Under the pieces are notes generated by a model. It did not search any database and had not been told where the DNA came from. It saw nothing but the letters and a program-made list of their open reading frames with translations. Positions 1-8,743 of a stretch of 64,000 nucleotides of DNA are shown one piece after another. The position numbers and the translations under genes were made by a program. Source of the DNA: Lachnospiraceae bacterium UBA7182 (lineage in GTDB: Bacteria; Bacillota; Clostridia; Lachnospirales; Lachnospiraceae); the NCBI GenBank assembly GCA_002491115.1, contig DKVI01000108.1, positions 1 to 64,000 of the forward strand, written 5' to 3'. Positions within the stretch are counted from its first letter, which is position 1; each line of letters opens with the position of its first letter.

Positions 1-134
1 CTGATACAAATAAAACGCTGCAACGTATTAATATGGCGATTCATTTCATCGATCAAACCACTTTTATCCACATAAATCTGAGAATTGACCGCCATTCGTA
101 ATGCCTTGCTTTCCGGATTCAAATAACTGCCCAC
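1..134 (-). CDS. AAA-ATPase-like protein (PF09820-type), N-terminal fragment
   Basis: Only the first 44 codons are present; the gene runs off the left edge. It starts at GTG (132-134), with an AGGAGGT ribosome binding site six bases upstream. The peptide reads MGSYLNPES, then a conserved VDKSGLI motif, then INTLQRFICI. This layout matches the N-terminus of the large clostridial AAA-ATPase-like family (PF09820, usually with a C-terminal PD-(D/E)XK nuclease-like domain), where the next motif would be the SRPRRFGKS P-loop region. Members are often multicopy in gut Clostridia and their role is not established. The call rests on the N-terminal motif only, because the ATPase core lies outside the window. 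Confidence 0.6.
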   Translation of the reverse strand, partial: MGSYLNPESKALRMAVNSQIYVDKSGLIDEMNRHINTLQRFICI

Positions 135-210
135 TGATGCACCTCCTATATGTACACCATAACACATCCAACCGCTTTTTTCCATAAAGAATTGTACTTT
201 CCTGTAAAAC

Positions 211-253
211 AAAAGAAAGAGCGGTAACATCCATCATTGGGTGCTGCCGCTCT
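211..253 (-). terminator. Intrinsic terminator after the Opp/metal operon
   Basis: An AGAGCGG/CCGCTCT stem (218-224 with 247-253) is followed on the minus strand by a U-rich tail (TTCTTTTGTTTT). It lies 25 bases past the stop of the aspartoacylase-family gene and probably closes the long minus-strand operon that begins near 11702. Confidence 0.7.
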
Positions 254-278
254 ATGTTTCATGTTGATAGACGGGCTT

Positions 279-1220
279 TCATTCCAGCCCATAGGCCACC
301 AGAGAGTCGCCCTCTCTCACGGAAAGCCCGCCGGTATAATAAAATACCACGCCGTCTCCTTCGGCGTAAAATTCCTGTATGACATTCCCGAAAAAATCTT
401 CCAGGCGGCCAAGTGGCTGCCCTTTTGTAATCCTCTCGTTTTCTTTTACCGCCGGATACCACAGTCCCGCTTTCCCGCTTTCCAGATAAACGGCATGCTC
501 ATACACCTTTGGTTCATGATCCGTTTCCGGTTCTTCTGATTCATACATGCCCAGATGGCGAAGCAAAAGAAAAATATTTCGTTTATGCCCGGCGATCCAT
601 TCTTCCCGGCAGAACCCTCCGTAGCCCCGCTCCAGAAGGAGTCCCGGCAGATCATGATAATTCGCCGCATAACTGTACTCTCCGCCTGCCGCCCCCGACG
701 CGATCAGATAAGGCACGTCCAGCGCCCTGGCCGCTGCCAGAGACGCGTTGGTTACCTTCTCTGCTTTCGGATAAAAGAGGCAGGGTGTCAGAACCTCATT
801 TACGCTCCCTCCATGGAGATCCAAAAGAAAATCCGCCCTGGGAAAAACCTCTTTTACAAACCAGTCCGCCAGTTTTTCGCCTGTTGTCCCATCCGGACGT
901 CCCGGATAGCCGGCATTCAGATTAAAATCATCCTCCGGCAGAGTCCGCCAGTGCTGTTTCCGGAAACCGCTGGTATTTACACAGTGCATCATCAGCAGAT
1001 TTCCTTTCAGCTTCATCGGATCTATTTCCTTTGCCGTCCGGATGACCGCAGGCGTTCCGTTGTATTCGCCCGCATGAATCTGCGCCGTTATTACCAGTGT
1101 CTTTCCCGGCTCTTTTCCGCAGATCAAGGTCACGGGCAGTTCATAATCTTCCATGCCGGGATTAAGAACCGCCTGCCGCTTTTCTCCGCGTTTTAATTCC
1201 TGTCCGCATATTCTCCACAT
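279..1220 (-). CDS. Succinylglutamate desuccinylase/aspartoacylase-family zinc hydrolase
   Basis: A 313-residue protein of the AstE/AspA branch of the M14 metallopeptidase fold, enzymes that remove acyl groups from N-acyl amino acids or act as carboxypeptidases. Visible zinc-site motifs are QIHAGEYNG (His and Glu ligands) and, later, DLHGGS (third ligand His). The C-terminal part (EGDGVVFYY, EGDSLVAYG) fits the beta-barrel common in this family. An upstream TTG could extend the frame to 1238, but that would bury the AGGAG ribosome binding site, so ATG at 1220 is preferred. It is the last gene of the Opp/P-type ATPase operon, 96 bases after the ATPase. Inference: it may process an imported acylated or peptide-like ligand. 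The substrate is unknown. Confidence 0.75.
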   Translation of the reverse strand: MWRICGQELKRGEKRQAVLNPGMEDYELPVTLICGKEPGKTLVITAQIHAGEYNGTPAVIRTAKEIDPMKLKGNLLMMHCVNTSGFRKQHWRTLPEDDFNLNAGYPGRPDGTTGEKLADWFVKEVFPRADFLLDLHGGSVNEVLTPCLFYPKAEKVTNASLAAARALDVPYLIASGAAGGEYSYAANYHDLPGLLLERGYGGFCREEWIAGHKRNIFLLLRHLGMYESEEPETDHEPKVYEHAVYLESGKAGLWYPAVKENERITKGQPLGRLEDFFGNVIQEFYAEGDGVVFYYTGGLSVREGDSLVAYGLE

Positions 1221-1316
1221 CCTGTATGCTCCTGTCAAAGTTTTGATTCCCGCGGATAACGTACCAAATGCCGTATGTATACGGACATTCGGCAGGCAGC
1301 CGCGAGGTTCATGTCT

Positions 1317-3956
1317 TTATTTTCTGTAAAGGATACGAATCGAGTTCATCAGGCACAGAACAGACACGCCTGTATCCGCGAAGACCGCCACCCACATGTT
1401 GGCGAATCCGAACAGTCCCGCAATCATGACGACCGCCTTGACCGCCAGCGCGAAATACACGTTCTGCCAGGAAATCCTGGAAGTCGCCCGGGCGATGTCG
1501 ATGGCCTGGGGGATTGCCGACATCTCGGAGGTCATAAATACCACATCCGCCGCCTCGATGGCCGCGTCGGCGCCGCTTCCCATGGCCGCGCCCACGTCCG
1601 CGCCCGCAAGCACCGGCGCGTCATTGATGCCGTCGCCTACGAACATAACGCTTCCGTGTTTTTCCCGGATCTTCTGAAGCTCTTTAAATTTGTCTTCCGG
1701 AAGCAGCTTTGCGTGTACTTCGTCAATACCCGCTTCTTTGGCGACCGCCTGCGCGCTGTCTTCTGCGTCCCCGGTCAGCATGGCGGTGACAATGCCATAC
1801 TTTTTCGTTCTGGCAATCGCGCTTACGGCATCGGGCTTAATCGTATCCGAAATAACGATGTAGCCCGCGAAACGTCCGTTCAGCGCCGTCAGCACTTCCG
1901 TACCGAACTGTTCCTTCCGATAACCGGACAGATCCACGCCTTCAGCCTCCATCAGCTTACGGTTGCCGCAGAGAACCATCCCTTTACTGATTTCTGCTTT
2001 GATTCCATGTCCGGCGATCTCCTCCACCTTCGACGGTCGCTCAATCGTTAGCCCTTTGCCTCTGGCCGCTTCCACGATACTGCTGCTGATCGGATGCGTA
2101 GAAGAAAGTTCGCAGCTCGCACTGATTGCCAGCAGTTCTTCCGACGTCATGTTTTTATCCGCGCAGACCGCGCTTTGCACCACAAAGTTTCCTTTGGTGA
2201 TCGTCCCGGTTTTGTCCATAACAACCGCTTTGACATTTTTAAGGGATTCAATGGCTACGCCACCCTTGAACAGGATGTTCTTCCTGGAAGCCGCGCCGAT
2301 GCCTGAGAAAAATGCCAGCGGCACCGACAGCACCAGTGCGCAGGGGCAGCTGATCACCAGGAAGGTCAGCGCCGTCAGGACGGAAGCCGTCCCGGAAGTC
2401 CCGTACACGACGCCTGTCGCTCCCGTATATCCGGCATCCACAAAGAAATGCCAGCTTGGAAAAATAAACGGTAGCAGCACCGCCACCAACACCGCGAAGA
2501 TCACGACGAACGGCGTATAGACTCTCGCGAAACGGGTGATAAATTTATCGATATTCGGCTTGCTGGCGGCAGCGTTTTCCACGGAATCCAGAATCCGGGT
2601 GACCATGGATTCTTCCAGTATTTTTTCTACACGAATCTTGATCTGACCGGACGTATTGACACAGCCGGAGCTGACCAGGTCGCCCACGCCCGCTTTGACG
2701 GGCACCGGCTCTCCTGTGATGGCGGATGTATCCAGACGGGTCTCTCCGTCGATCACCACCCCGTCCAGCGGCACACGGTCTCCCGGACGGACCAAAACGA
2801 TATCGCCGACCACGGCTTCGTCCGCATCCATGACGCGGACTTCGTCCCCCACTACCAGATTGACGGTCTCCGGACGCAGGTCCACCGCGTCCATGATCTG
2901 AGAACGGCTCTGTTCCGTGGCACGGTCTTCAAAATACTCGCCGATCCGGTAGAACAGCATAACGCCCACTGCCTCGGGAAATTCGCGGATGGCAAAGGCG
3001 CCCAGCGTCGCGATGCACATGAGGAAATTTTCGTCAAATATCTGTCCTTTCTTCATATTCCTTCCGGCAGTCATAAGAACCTTTCCGCCAAGGATCAGAT
3101 AAGACAGAATGAACAGAGGAAGAAGCCTAAGATCCGATTCTTCCAGACCGCCTGTATGAATCGCCGCAAAACCGATTATAAACAGAACCGCGCCCAGCCC
3201 GATGGAAACCAGCGCTCTGTATTTCTCCGGTATCACGGATTGCTTTTCTTCTTTTTTGTCTTCCTTCTTAATTTCTTCCCTGGAAACCACCGTAATGCCG
3301 TCTTCCATGGCGTCGATGGCTTTCTGGATTGAAGGAATCAGAACGTCCGGGCGGCTCGCCGAAAGACGCATCTGCTTATTGGCATATGTGATGGAAACAT
3401 CATCCACTCCGTCCATGGTCCTGATTTTATGTTCAATCTTCGCAGCGCAGTTGGGGCAGTCCAGTCCTTCCAGAACATAGACTTTCGTCGTGGAGATCGT
3501 TGTACTTGCTTTTCTGTTCCTGGGAACCAGCATGATGCCGTTTTCAATGGCATCGATGGCCGCCTGCATTTTCTCCATCAGGCCGGTGTGATCCGGCGCC
3601 GATACCCGAAGCTGCTTCGTCGCATACGCCACGGAAGCGTACTCTACCTCCGGCATCTGCCGGATCTTCGCCTCCACCTTCGCGGCGCAGTTGGCGCAGT
3701 CCAGTCCTTCCAGAATGTAAACTTTCTTTTCCATCTTCTCATCCGGCATGATGCAGGTACATTTTGCCAGCGATTCCCCGCATACATCGCAGTATTCCAC
3801 ATGAGGATTGCAGACTTCGCAGTCGCAGTCGTCAGGATGTCCCTCTGTATGATGATGCTCCGTCACGAAATGCGTGTGGGAACGGGTAGATTCATCCCGA
3901 TGTTCATGTTCGTGATCATGATGTTCATGCTCATGACTGTGTTTATGGTCGTGCAT
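1317..3956 (-). CDS. P1B-type heavy-metal ATPase with His-rich N-terminus (ZntA/CadA type)
   Basis: An 879-residue membrane pump exporting soft divalent metals. Order: a His-rich tail (1-40), a Cys cluster (43-68), two HMA domains with GLDCANC (about 84-90) and GLDCPNC (about 164-170), the membrane core, TGEP actuator motif (about 414), CPC (537-539), phosphorylation motif DKTGT (581-585), the THP motif of the nucleotide-binding domain (about 620) and GDGINDAP (774-781). Asn832/Lys840 and the D-T-G at 861-863 in the last helices are the P1B-2 signature (Zn/Cd/Pb), so zinc or cadmium is the best substrate guess; nickel or cobalt is possible but not indicated. ATG at 3956 follows GAGGAGG. It lies 17 bases after the lipoprotein gene, within the B12-riboswitch operon, which is unusual for a zinc exporter. 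Confidence 0.9.
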   Translation of the reverse strand: MHDHKHSHEHEHHDHEHEHRDESTRSHTHFVTEHHHTEGHPDDCDCEVCNPHVEYCDVCGESLAKCTCIMPDEKMEKKVYILEGLDCANCAAKVEAKIRQMPEVEYASVAYATKQLRVSAPDHTGLMEKMQAAIDAIENGIMLVPRNRKASTTISTTKVYVLEGLDCPNCAAKIEHKIRTMDGVDDVSITYANKQMRLSASRPDVLIPSIQKAIDAMEDGITVVSREEIKKEDKKEEKQSVIPEKYRALVSIGLGAVLFIIGFAAIHTGGLEESDLRLLPLFILSYLILGGKVLMTAGRNMKKGQIFDENFLMCIATLGAFAIREFPEAVGVMLFYRIGEYFEDRATEQSRSQIMDAVDLRPETVNLVVGDEVRVMDADEAVVGDIVLVRPGDRVPLDGVVIDGETRLDTSAITGEPVPVKAGVGDLVSSGCVNTSGQIKIRVEKILEESMVTRILDSVENAAASKPNIDKFITRFARVYTPFVVIFAVLVAVLLPFIFPSWHFFVDAGYTGATGVVYGTSGTASVLTALTFLVISCPCALVLSVPLAFFSGIGAASRKNILFKGGVAIESLKNVKAVVMDKTGTITKGNFVVQSAVCADKNMTSEELLAISASCELSSTHPISSSIVEAARGKGLTIERPSKVEEIAGHGIKAEISKGMVLCGNRKLMEAEGVDLSGYRKEQFGTEVLTALNGRFAGYIVISDTIKPDAVSAIARTKKYGIVTAMLTGDAEDSAQAVAKEAGIDEVHAKLLPEDKFKELQKIREKHGSVMFVGDGINDAPVLAGADVGAAMGSGADAAIEAADVVFMTSEMSAIPQAIDIARATSRISWQNVYFALAVKAVVMIAGLFGFANMWVAVFADTGVSVLCLMNSIRILYRK

Positions 3957-3973
3957 GATACTGTCCTCCTCGT

Positions 3974-5194
3974 TTATTCTCCTCTTCTGGCTTTTGCTTC
4001 TTCATAGGTCCAGCTCTCGGTCAGCGCTTTCAGGCGCTCAAAGCTGGCCGTCTCATCGTACACTTTCATCACAGACCCCAGGTCTTCATAATTATAAGCA
4101 TTCACATAAATTCCGGTTGCCAGCGCGTATTTCGCGTTGTATTCCTCTTTACTTTTTGAAGTCCAGTATCCCTGGGTCATCCGAAACGCCCTGCCGTTTT
4201 CACGAAATTCATCCGCATATCCGGTGACGGCATTATACATGGCCGCAAAGGAAGGGCCGATGGTCGAGCTGTATTTCCCCGCCACATAACACAGGGTTCC
4301 GTCCTCAAACAGTTCCTTATTCGTCATGCTGTAGCAGTCTACCACGCCCTGTTTTACGCCCTCTTTTCGTAAAACATCCACCATACTGTACATGGAAAAC
4401 ATGGAAAGCGCGAAATCATAGTCATTATTTTCAAGCTCCTCCGTAACGGCTTTTTCCACTTCTTCTCTGGAAGTATAGCCCGGATAGACGGTCAGCCGGA
4501 TACCGCCCGGCGTCAGCCGGACAGGTTCTTCGGATACCGCCAGCTCTTCGATCTCTGTTCCCAGATCGCCAAAATGCGCGGCAAATACTTCCAGCGCGCC
4601 TACGGTACGGAGACGATGCATCTCATTTCCGACGGCCGCGCCGCCGGTACACAGGATGTAGGAATCTCCTTCCATTTCATTGATAAAGTATTCTGCCATA
4701 TCGGCTCCGGCCTGCCGCTCGATCTCGCTGCCGGGCCCCGTCACGCCGAGGAAATACGGATTGTCCGCAACCGATTCAAATTCTTCCTCCGACACGGTGC
4801 CGGAAGCCAACATATAATAGACGCCCCGGGATTCACAGTATTCCACTTCTCTGGAAAGATTATAAGTAATAAAAGACATAATTCCTTCGGCACCTTCCGC
4901 ACAGGCGTCCTCAAGAAACTGCATTTCATCTTCCTCGCTGCGGATGGAATCCATGTAGCAAAACTCTACTTCCGGAAAACATTTTTTAATGTAATCGGTC
5001 AGGTAATCACGAAACGCGATCACTTCATCATCGGACACGTCATAAACAGCCACCCCGATCTTATGAACGGCTGTATCTTCTTTTGACGAATCGCTGTCTT
5101 CTATCTGACTGCCGGTTTCGGGGGCAGACATCCCGCAGCCGTTTATACAAAACAGAAACACTGCCGCGGTCAGAATACAAATGAACTTTTTCAA
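3974..5194 (-). CDS. Lipoprotein with periplasmic-binding-protein-like fold
   Basis: A 406-residue exported lipoprotein: a short charged N-terminus, hydrophobic stretch, and lipobox ending at Cys20 (INGC). After an acidic linker the protein opens with KIGVAVYDVSDDEVIAF, the beta-alpha start typical of type I sugar/ABC-type binding proteins, and further alternating segments (ILCTGGAAVGN, FALSMFSMYS) fit the same fold. Its start overlaps the oppF stop by four bases, so it is translated with the ABC transporter. It is not a family 5 solute-binding protein like the oppA product of the same operon. It may be a second ligand-binding or sensory lipoprotein. The ligand is unknown. Confidence 0.65.
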   Translation of the reverse strand: MKKFICILTAAVFLFCINGCGMSAPETGSQIEDSDSSKEDTAVHKIGVAVYDVSDDEVIAFRDYLTDYIKKCFPEVEFCYMDSIRSEEDEMQFLEDACAEGAEGIMSFITYNLSREVEYCESRGVYYMLASGTVSEEEFESVADNPYFLGVTGPGSEIERQAGADMAEYFINEMEGDSYILCTGGAAVGNEMHRLRTVGALEVFAAHFGDLGTEIEELAVSEEPVRLTPGGIRLTVYPGYTSREEVEKAVTEELENNDYDFALSMFSMYSMVDVLRKEGVKQGVVDCYSMTNKELFEDGTLCYVAGKYSSTIGPSFAAMYNAVTGYADEFRENGRAFRMTQGYWTSKSKEEYNAKYALATGIYVNAYNYEDLGSVMKVYDETASFERLKALTESWTYEEAKARRGE

Positions 5195-6165
5195 GCTTTT
5201 CTTTCCTCCTTACCAAAGATATGGCACGCCACTTCGTGTCCCGGTCTTAGTTCAGTCAAAACAGGACGCGTCTGCCTGCATAGTTCCACACAATGCTCAC
5301 AGCGGGTCTGGAACGGGCATCCGGGCGGCACATCCAGCGGACTGGGAATCTCGCTGTCAATGCTTTCAATCTTTTTCGTAAAATCCATCCGGGTGTCAAA
5401 GACAGCGCCAAGCAAAGCCCTGGTATAGGGATGCCGCGCCTGTTCCACGTCTTCGCCGGGCAGCACCTCTACAATGGTTCCCAGATACATCACCGCGATC
5501 TGGTGCGCAAAAGACTGGATCAACCCCAGGTCATGGGCAATAAAACCGATGGCAATCTTCTTTTCCTTCTGAAGCCTGACGATCAGTTCGATAATGGTCT
5601 TTTGAACAGACACGTCCAGCGCACAGGTCGCTTCATCCATGATGATCAGCTCCGGTTCCAGTGCAACGGCGCGGGCAATGGCAATTCTCTGCCGCTGTCC
5701 GCCGGACATGTTATGCGGGAACCGGTCGGCAAACTCCCCCGGCAGATCCACTGCCTCCAAAAACCTTCGCGCCACGGCATCTTTTTCGGACGTTTTGATC
5801 CGCCCGAAATTTATAAGCGGCTCACAGATAATATCGCGTATTCTCATCTTCGGGTTAAAAGATCCCCCAGGGTCCTGAAAGACCATCTGGATATACTGTC
5901 TGGTCTGACGCAGTTCTTCCCCTTTTTGCTTTGTCAGATCTTTTCCCTTGAAAAGAATCTCTCCTTCGGTGGGAACGTCCAGACGGACCAGAAATCGCAT
6001 AAACGTAGACTTCCCGCATCCGGATTCGCCGATTAACCCCAGGGTTTTGCCCCTGTAAAATTTCAGATTGATATCCTGACAGGCCGTCAGTTCCCTGCCG
6101 CCGGAAGCGGGAAAACGCCGCGTTACATGCCGGGCTTCCAGAATCATATCGTTTTCATCAAACAT
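5191..6165 (-). CDS. Opp/Dpp/Nik-type ABC transporter ATPase (OppF-like)
   Basis: A 324-residue ATPase energising the adjacent permeases at the inner face of the membrane. Visible motifs are Walker A GESGCGKST, signature MSGGQRQRIAIARA, Walker B LIIMDEA and a C-terminal oligopeptide-transporter extension with GCPFQTRCEHC, a Cys-containing element common in OppF/DppF. An upstream ATG would give 22 more residues, but ATG at 6165 has the strong GGGAGGTG site and sits where family members start. It overlaps the end of the oppD-like gene by eight bases. The Walker B segment has DEATCALD rather than DEPTSALD, a small change in the D-loop region. Confidence 0.9.
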   Translation of the reverse strand: MFDENDMILEARHVTRRFPASGGRELTACQDINLKFYRGKTLGLIGESGCGKSTFMRFLVRLDVPTEGEILFKGKDLTKQKGEELRQTRQYIQMVFQDPGGSFNPKMRIRDIICEPLINFGRIKTSEKDAVARRFLEAVDLPGEFADRFPHNMSGGQRQRIAIARAVALEPELIIMDEATCALDVSVQKTIIELIVRLQKEKKIAIGFIAHDLGLIQSFAHQIAVMYLGTIVEVLPGEDVEQARHPYTRALLGAVFDTRMDFTKKIESIDSEIPSPLDVPPGCPFQTRCEHCVELCRQTRPVLTELRPGHEVACHIFGKEERKA

Positions 6166-6940
6166 AACGCACACCTCCCAGTGAAGGAACCACATCCAGA
6201 AGCTTCCTGGTATAATCACTGTGATTTCCATGAAGAATATCGTCCCGGATACCGCTGTCTGTAATCCTGCCGTCCTTCATAACAATAATCCAGTCGGACA
6301 TATAGGCAGCGACGCCCAGATTATGGGTAACGATTATGATACTGGTTCCGTATTCATCTCTAAGTTCCATCATCTGGCGGACAATCTGCGCCTGTGTCGT
6401 CACATCCAGAGCAGATGTGGGCTCATCTGCCAGAAGAAGCTTCGGCCGGAACGTCATGGCCATGGCAATGCCCACACGCTGCCGCATACCGCCGGAAAGC
6501 TGAAAAGGATACGAGTTCATAATATTGTCGCCGCCGGGCAGACGCATACGCGCAAGCATCTCCACGCCTTTTTTCCATGCTTCTTTTTTGCTCATGGCTT
6601 CGTGGGTGCAGATATATTCCACAAACACATCGCCGATCTTCCGGATCGGATTGAGCATGGCGCCGGAATCCTGAAAGATCATGGAAATATCGGTTCCCCG
6701 AAGCCTGCGCCACGTTTCCTTCGTGTTTTCTAAAAGAGAGGTCCCTTCAAACAGGATATCTCCCTCTGTTACTTTTCCGCCGCCTGCCAGAAGTCCCAGC
6801 ACCGCACGGATGACGGTCGTCTTTCCCGAACCGGACTCACCGACCAGGGAGGCAATCTCTCCTTCCTTTAAGGTCATACTGAAATCTTTCACGGCAGGAC
6901 GGTCCTGATAGGAGATTGTAATATTATTTATTTCCAGCAT
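6158..6940 (-). CDS. Opp/Dpp/Nik-type ABC transporter ATPase (OppD-like)
   Basis: A 260-residue ATPase with Walker A GESGSGKTT, signature LSGGMRQRVGIAMA and Walker B LLLADEPTSALD. It forms the expected heterodimer with the downstream OppF-like ATPase. The start at ATG 6940 is set by the AAGGAGG site, discarding 27 residues of upstream open frame that would overlap the permease gene. It is shorter than classical OppD (about 330 residues) because the C-terminal oligopeptide extension is nearly absent; short NikD-like ATPases have the same build. This weakly favours a nickel/metallophore or small-ligand system over a general oligopeptide importer. Confidence 0.88.
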   Translation of the reverse strand: MLEINNITISYQDRPAVKDFSMTLKEGEIASLVGESGSGKTTVIRAVLGLLAGGGKVTEGDILFEGTSLLENTKETWRRLRGTDISMIFQDSGAMLNPIRKIGDVFVEYICTHEAMSKKEAWKKGVEMLARMRLPGGDNIMNSYPFQLSGGMRQRVGIAMAMTFRPKLLLADEPTSALDVTTQAQIVRQMMELRDEYGTSIIIVTHNLGVAAYMSDWIIVMKDGRITDSGIRDDILHGNHSDYTRKLLDVVPSLGGVRYV

Positions 6941-6950
6941 AAGTCCCTCC

Positions 6951-7781
6951 TTATTCATCCCTGACATCCAGAACGTCCCGAAGCGCATCCCCCAGCAGGT
7001 TAAACACAACGACGACGACAAAGATGGCGGCGCCCGGATAAATCATCATCCAGGGGGCGCTCTGAATAAAAGGCCTGCCCTCGTTGAGCATCAGGCCCCA
7101 CTCCGGCGCGGGCGCTTTGGCGCCAAAACCTAAAAAAGAGAGACCCGCCAGCTCCAGCATCATGCCGCCGATATCCGTAGCCGCAGTAATGACCAGAGTC
7201 GGAATGACATTGGGAATCATATATTGAGTCAGAATATACGGCGTTTTGGAGCCGGTAACCACCGCGGCCGCCACATAGTCTCTGTTCCGGATCTTCAGGA
7301 CCAGGCTCCTTGCAAGCCTGGCGTATTTTGTCCAGCTTACCAGCGACACGGCAATGACCGCATTCTGGATACTGGCGCCCAGGATACCGGCGATCGCCAT
7401 GGCAAAGACCATACCGGGGAAAGATACCATCATGTCGGCAACACGCATAATAATTGTGTCAACCCAGCCCCCGAAATAACCGGACAAAACTCCCAAAACC
7501 GTTCCCAGTATAAAGATAACGACTACAACCGTGAAAGCCGCGATCAGACTGGTACGGGCTCCGTAGATCACACGGGTAAAAATATCGCGGCCCAGCTTGT
7601 CCGTGCCGAAAATATGCGCCATGCCGGGCGGCTGCAGCGCGTCTTTTAGAACGGAAGCCGCAGGGTCCACGCCTCCGGTGATCACGGGCGCAAAAACAGC
7701 CGCCAGAATGATCAGGAAAGCAAGAAACGCAAACATACAGAAGAATGTATTTTTCTTCGCGAAGCTTTTGAATTTCATCAT
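6951..7781 (-). CDS. Opp/Dpp/Nik-type ABC permease (OppC-like)
   Basis: A 276-residue integral membrane permease with an N-terminal membrane segment, a periplasmic loop holding the family motif HIFGTDKLGRDIFTRVIYG, and a five-helix BPD_transp_1 core. The motif ILGASIQNAVIAVSLVSWTKYAR precedes the EAA-like loop that contacts the ATPases. It starts at tandem ATG codons after AGAGG. It is three bases downstream of the OppB-like gene and ten upstream of oppD, so coexpression is certain. Together with OppB it forms the translocation pore. Confidence 0.9.
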   Translation of the reverse strand: MMKFKSFAKKNTFFCMFAFLAFLIILAAVFAPVITGGVDPAASVLKDALQPPGMAHIFGTDKLGRDIFTRVIYGARTSLIAAFTVVVVIFILGTVLGVLSGYFGGWVDTIIMRVADMMVSFPGMVFAMAIAGILGASIQNAVIAVSLVSWTKYARLARSLVLKIRNRDYVAAAVVTGSKTPYILTQYMIPNVIPTLVITAATDIGGMMLELAGLSFLGFGAKAPAPEWGLMLNEGRPFIQSAPWMMIYPGAAIFVVVVVFNLLGDALRDVLDVRDE

Positions 7782-7784
7782 CCG

Positions 7785-8723
7785 TTACCTCTTTTCTCTC
7801 ATTCTGGGATCAACATAGTTGTAGGATATATCTACAGCCAGATTGATCAGCATATAAATCAGGGAGATCCAAAGGACATAGCCCTGAATCAGGGGATAAT
7901 CATAAGCGGTGATGGCCGCGACCGCCAGGCTGCCCATACCTGGATAAGAAAAGATCACTTCCACCACAGCCGTGCCGCCCAGCAGGGAGCCAAGAGACAA
8001 TCCCAGCATGGTCAGAAGAGGCAGTAAAGAGTTAGGAAATACGTTCAGCCACAGAACCTGCCATTCTTTTACACCTCTGGCTCTGGCGCCAATGACATAG
8101 TCCTGGCTCAGTTCTTCCAGAATCGCCGTACGGACCTGACGGGTATACTTGGCAGACATGGCGAATGCCAACGTAACAGCAGGCAGGATCAGGCTTTTTA
8201 AATCTCCTGCGGATGAAACCACAGGCAGCAGCTTCAGTCTGACGCAGAAAAACAGCATCAGCAGCAGGCCGACCCAGAAGTTTGGCATGGATACGCCGAA
8301 GAAAGTAATGCCGCGAAGGGCATAATCAACCGCACTGTTCTTATGGGTTGCCTGGGCCATACCGACAGGAACCGCCGCCAGAAGCATCAGGAACAGGGAT
8401 AAAAGGGCAAGTTTTAAAGTAGGCCAAAGCCGGTCCAGAAGAAGCGAGGCAACCGGCTTATGATAAGCATAGGAAGTGCCAAAATCACCCTTTAAACAGT
8501 TTTTAAGCCAGCTGAAATACTGCACCAGTACGGGACGGTTCAGTCCCATGGCTTCCCTGGTCTCCTGAATCAGCTCTTCATCCGGCATCATGCCTGTTGC
8601 CGCAAACATAGTGCGGACAGGGTCACCGGGCGCCAGATAGGTAATTAAAAACGTCAGAAAACTGATACCCAGCGCCACGATAACAATCTGCACCAGCCGT
8701 TTTCCCAATTGTTTCGTATTCAA
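7785..8723 (-). CDS. Opp/Dpp/Nik-type ABC permease (OppB-like)
   Basis: A 312-residue membrane permease. The N-terminal helix (KRLVQIVIVALGISFLTFL), the periplasmic segment with APGDP and the core motif DYVIGARARGVKEWQVL (EAA loop) are typical of OppB/DppB/NikB. The start codon is TTG at 8723 behind AAGGGGG; no nearby ATG fits the alignment better. It lies 20 bases after the solute-binding protein gene. Confidence 0.9.
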   Translation of the reverse strand: MNTKQLGKRLVQIVIVALGISFLTFLITYLAPGDPVRTMFAATGMMPDEELIQETREAMGLNRPVLVQYFSWLKNCLKGDFGTSYAYHKPVASLLLDRLWPTLKLALLSLFLMLLAAVPVGMAQATHKNSAVDYALRGITFFGVSMPNFWVGLLLMLFFCVRLKLLPVVSSAGDLKSLILPAVTLAFAMSAKYTRQVRTAILEELSQDYVIGARARGVKEWQVLWLNVFPNSLLPLLTMLGLSLGSLLGGTAVVEVIFSYPGMGSLAVAAITAYDYPLIQGYVLWISLIYMLINLAVDISYNYVDPRMREKR

Positions 8724-8743
8724 AGGAATTCCCCCTTACTCCC

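Noticed and set aside
3429..4007. Plus-strand frame opposite the P1B ATPase N-terminus
   Set aside because: A shadow of the His-rich and HMA coding sequence; codon content mirrors the minus-strand gene and there is no ribosome binding site.
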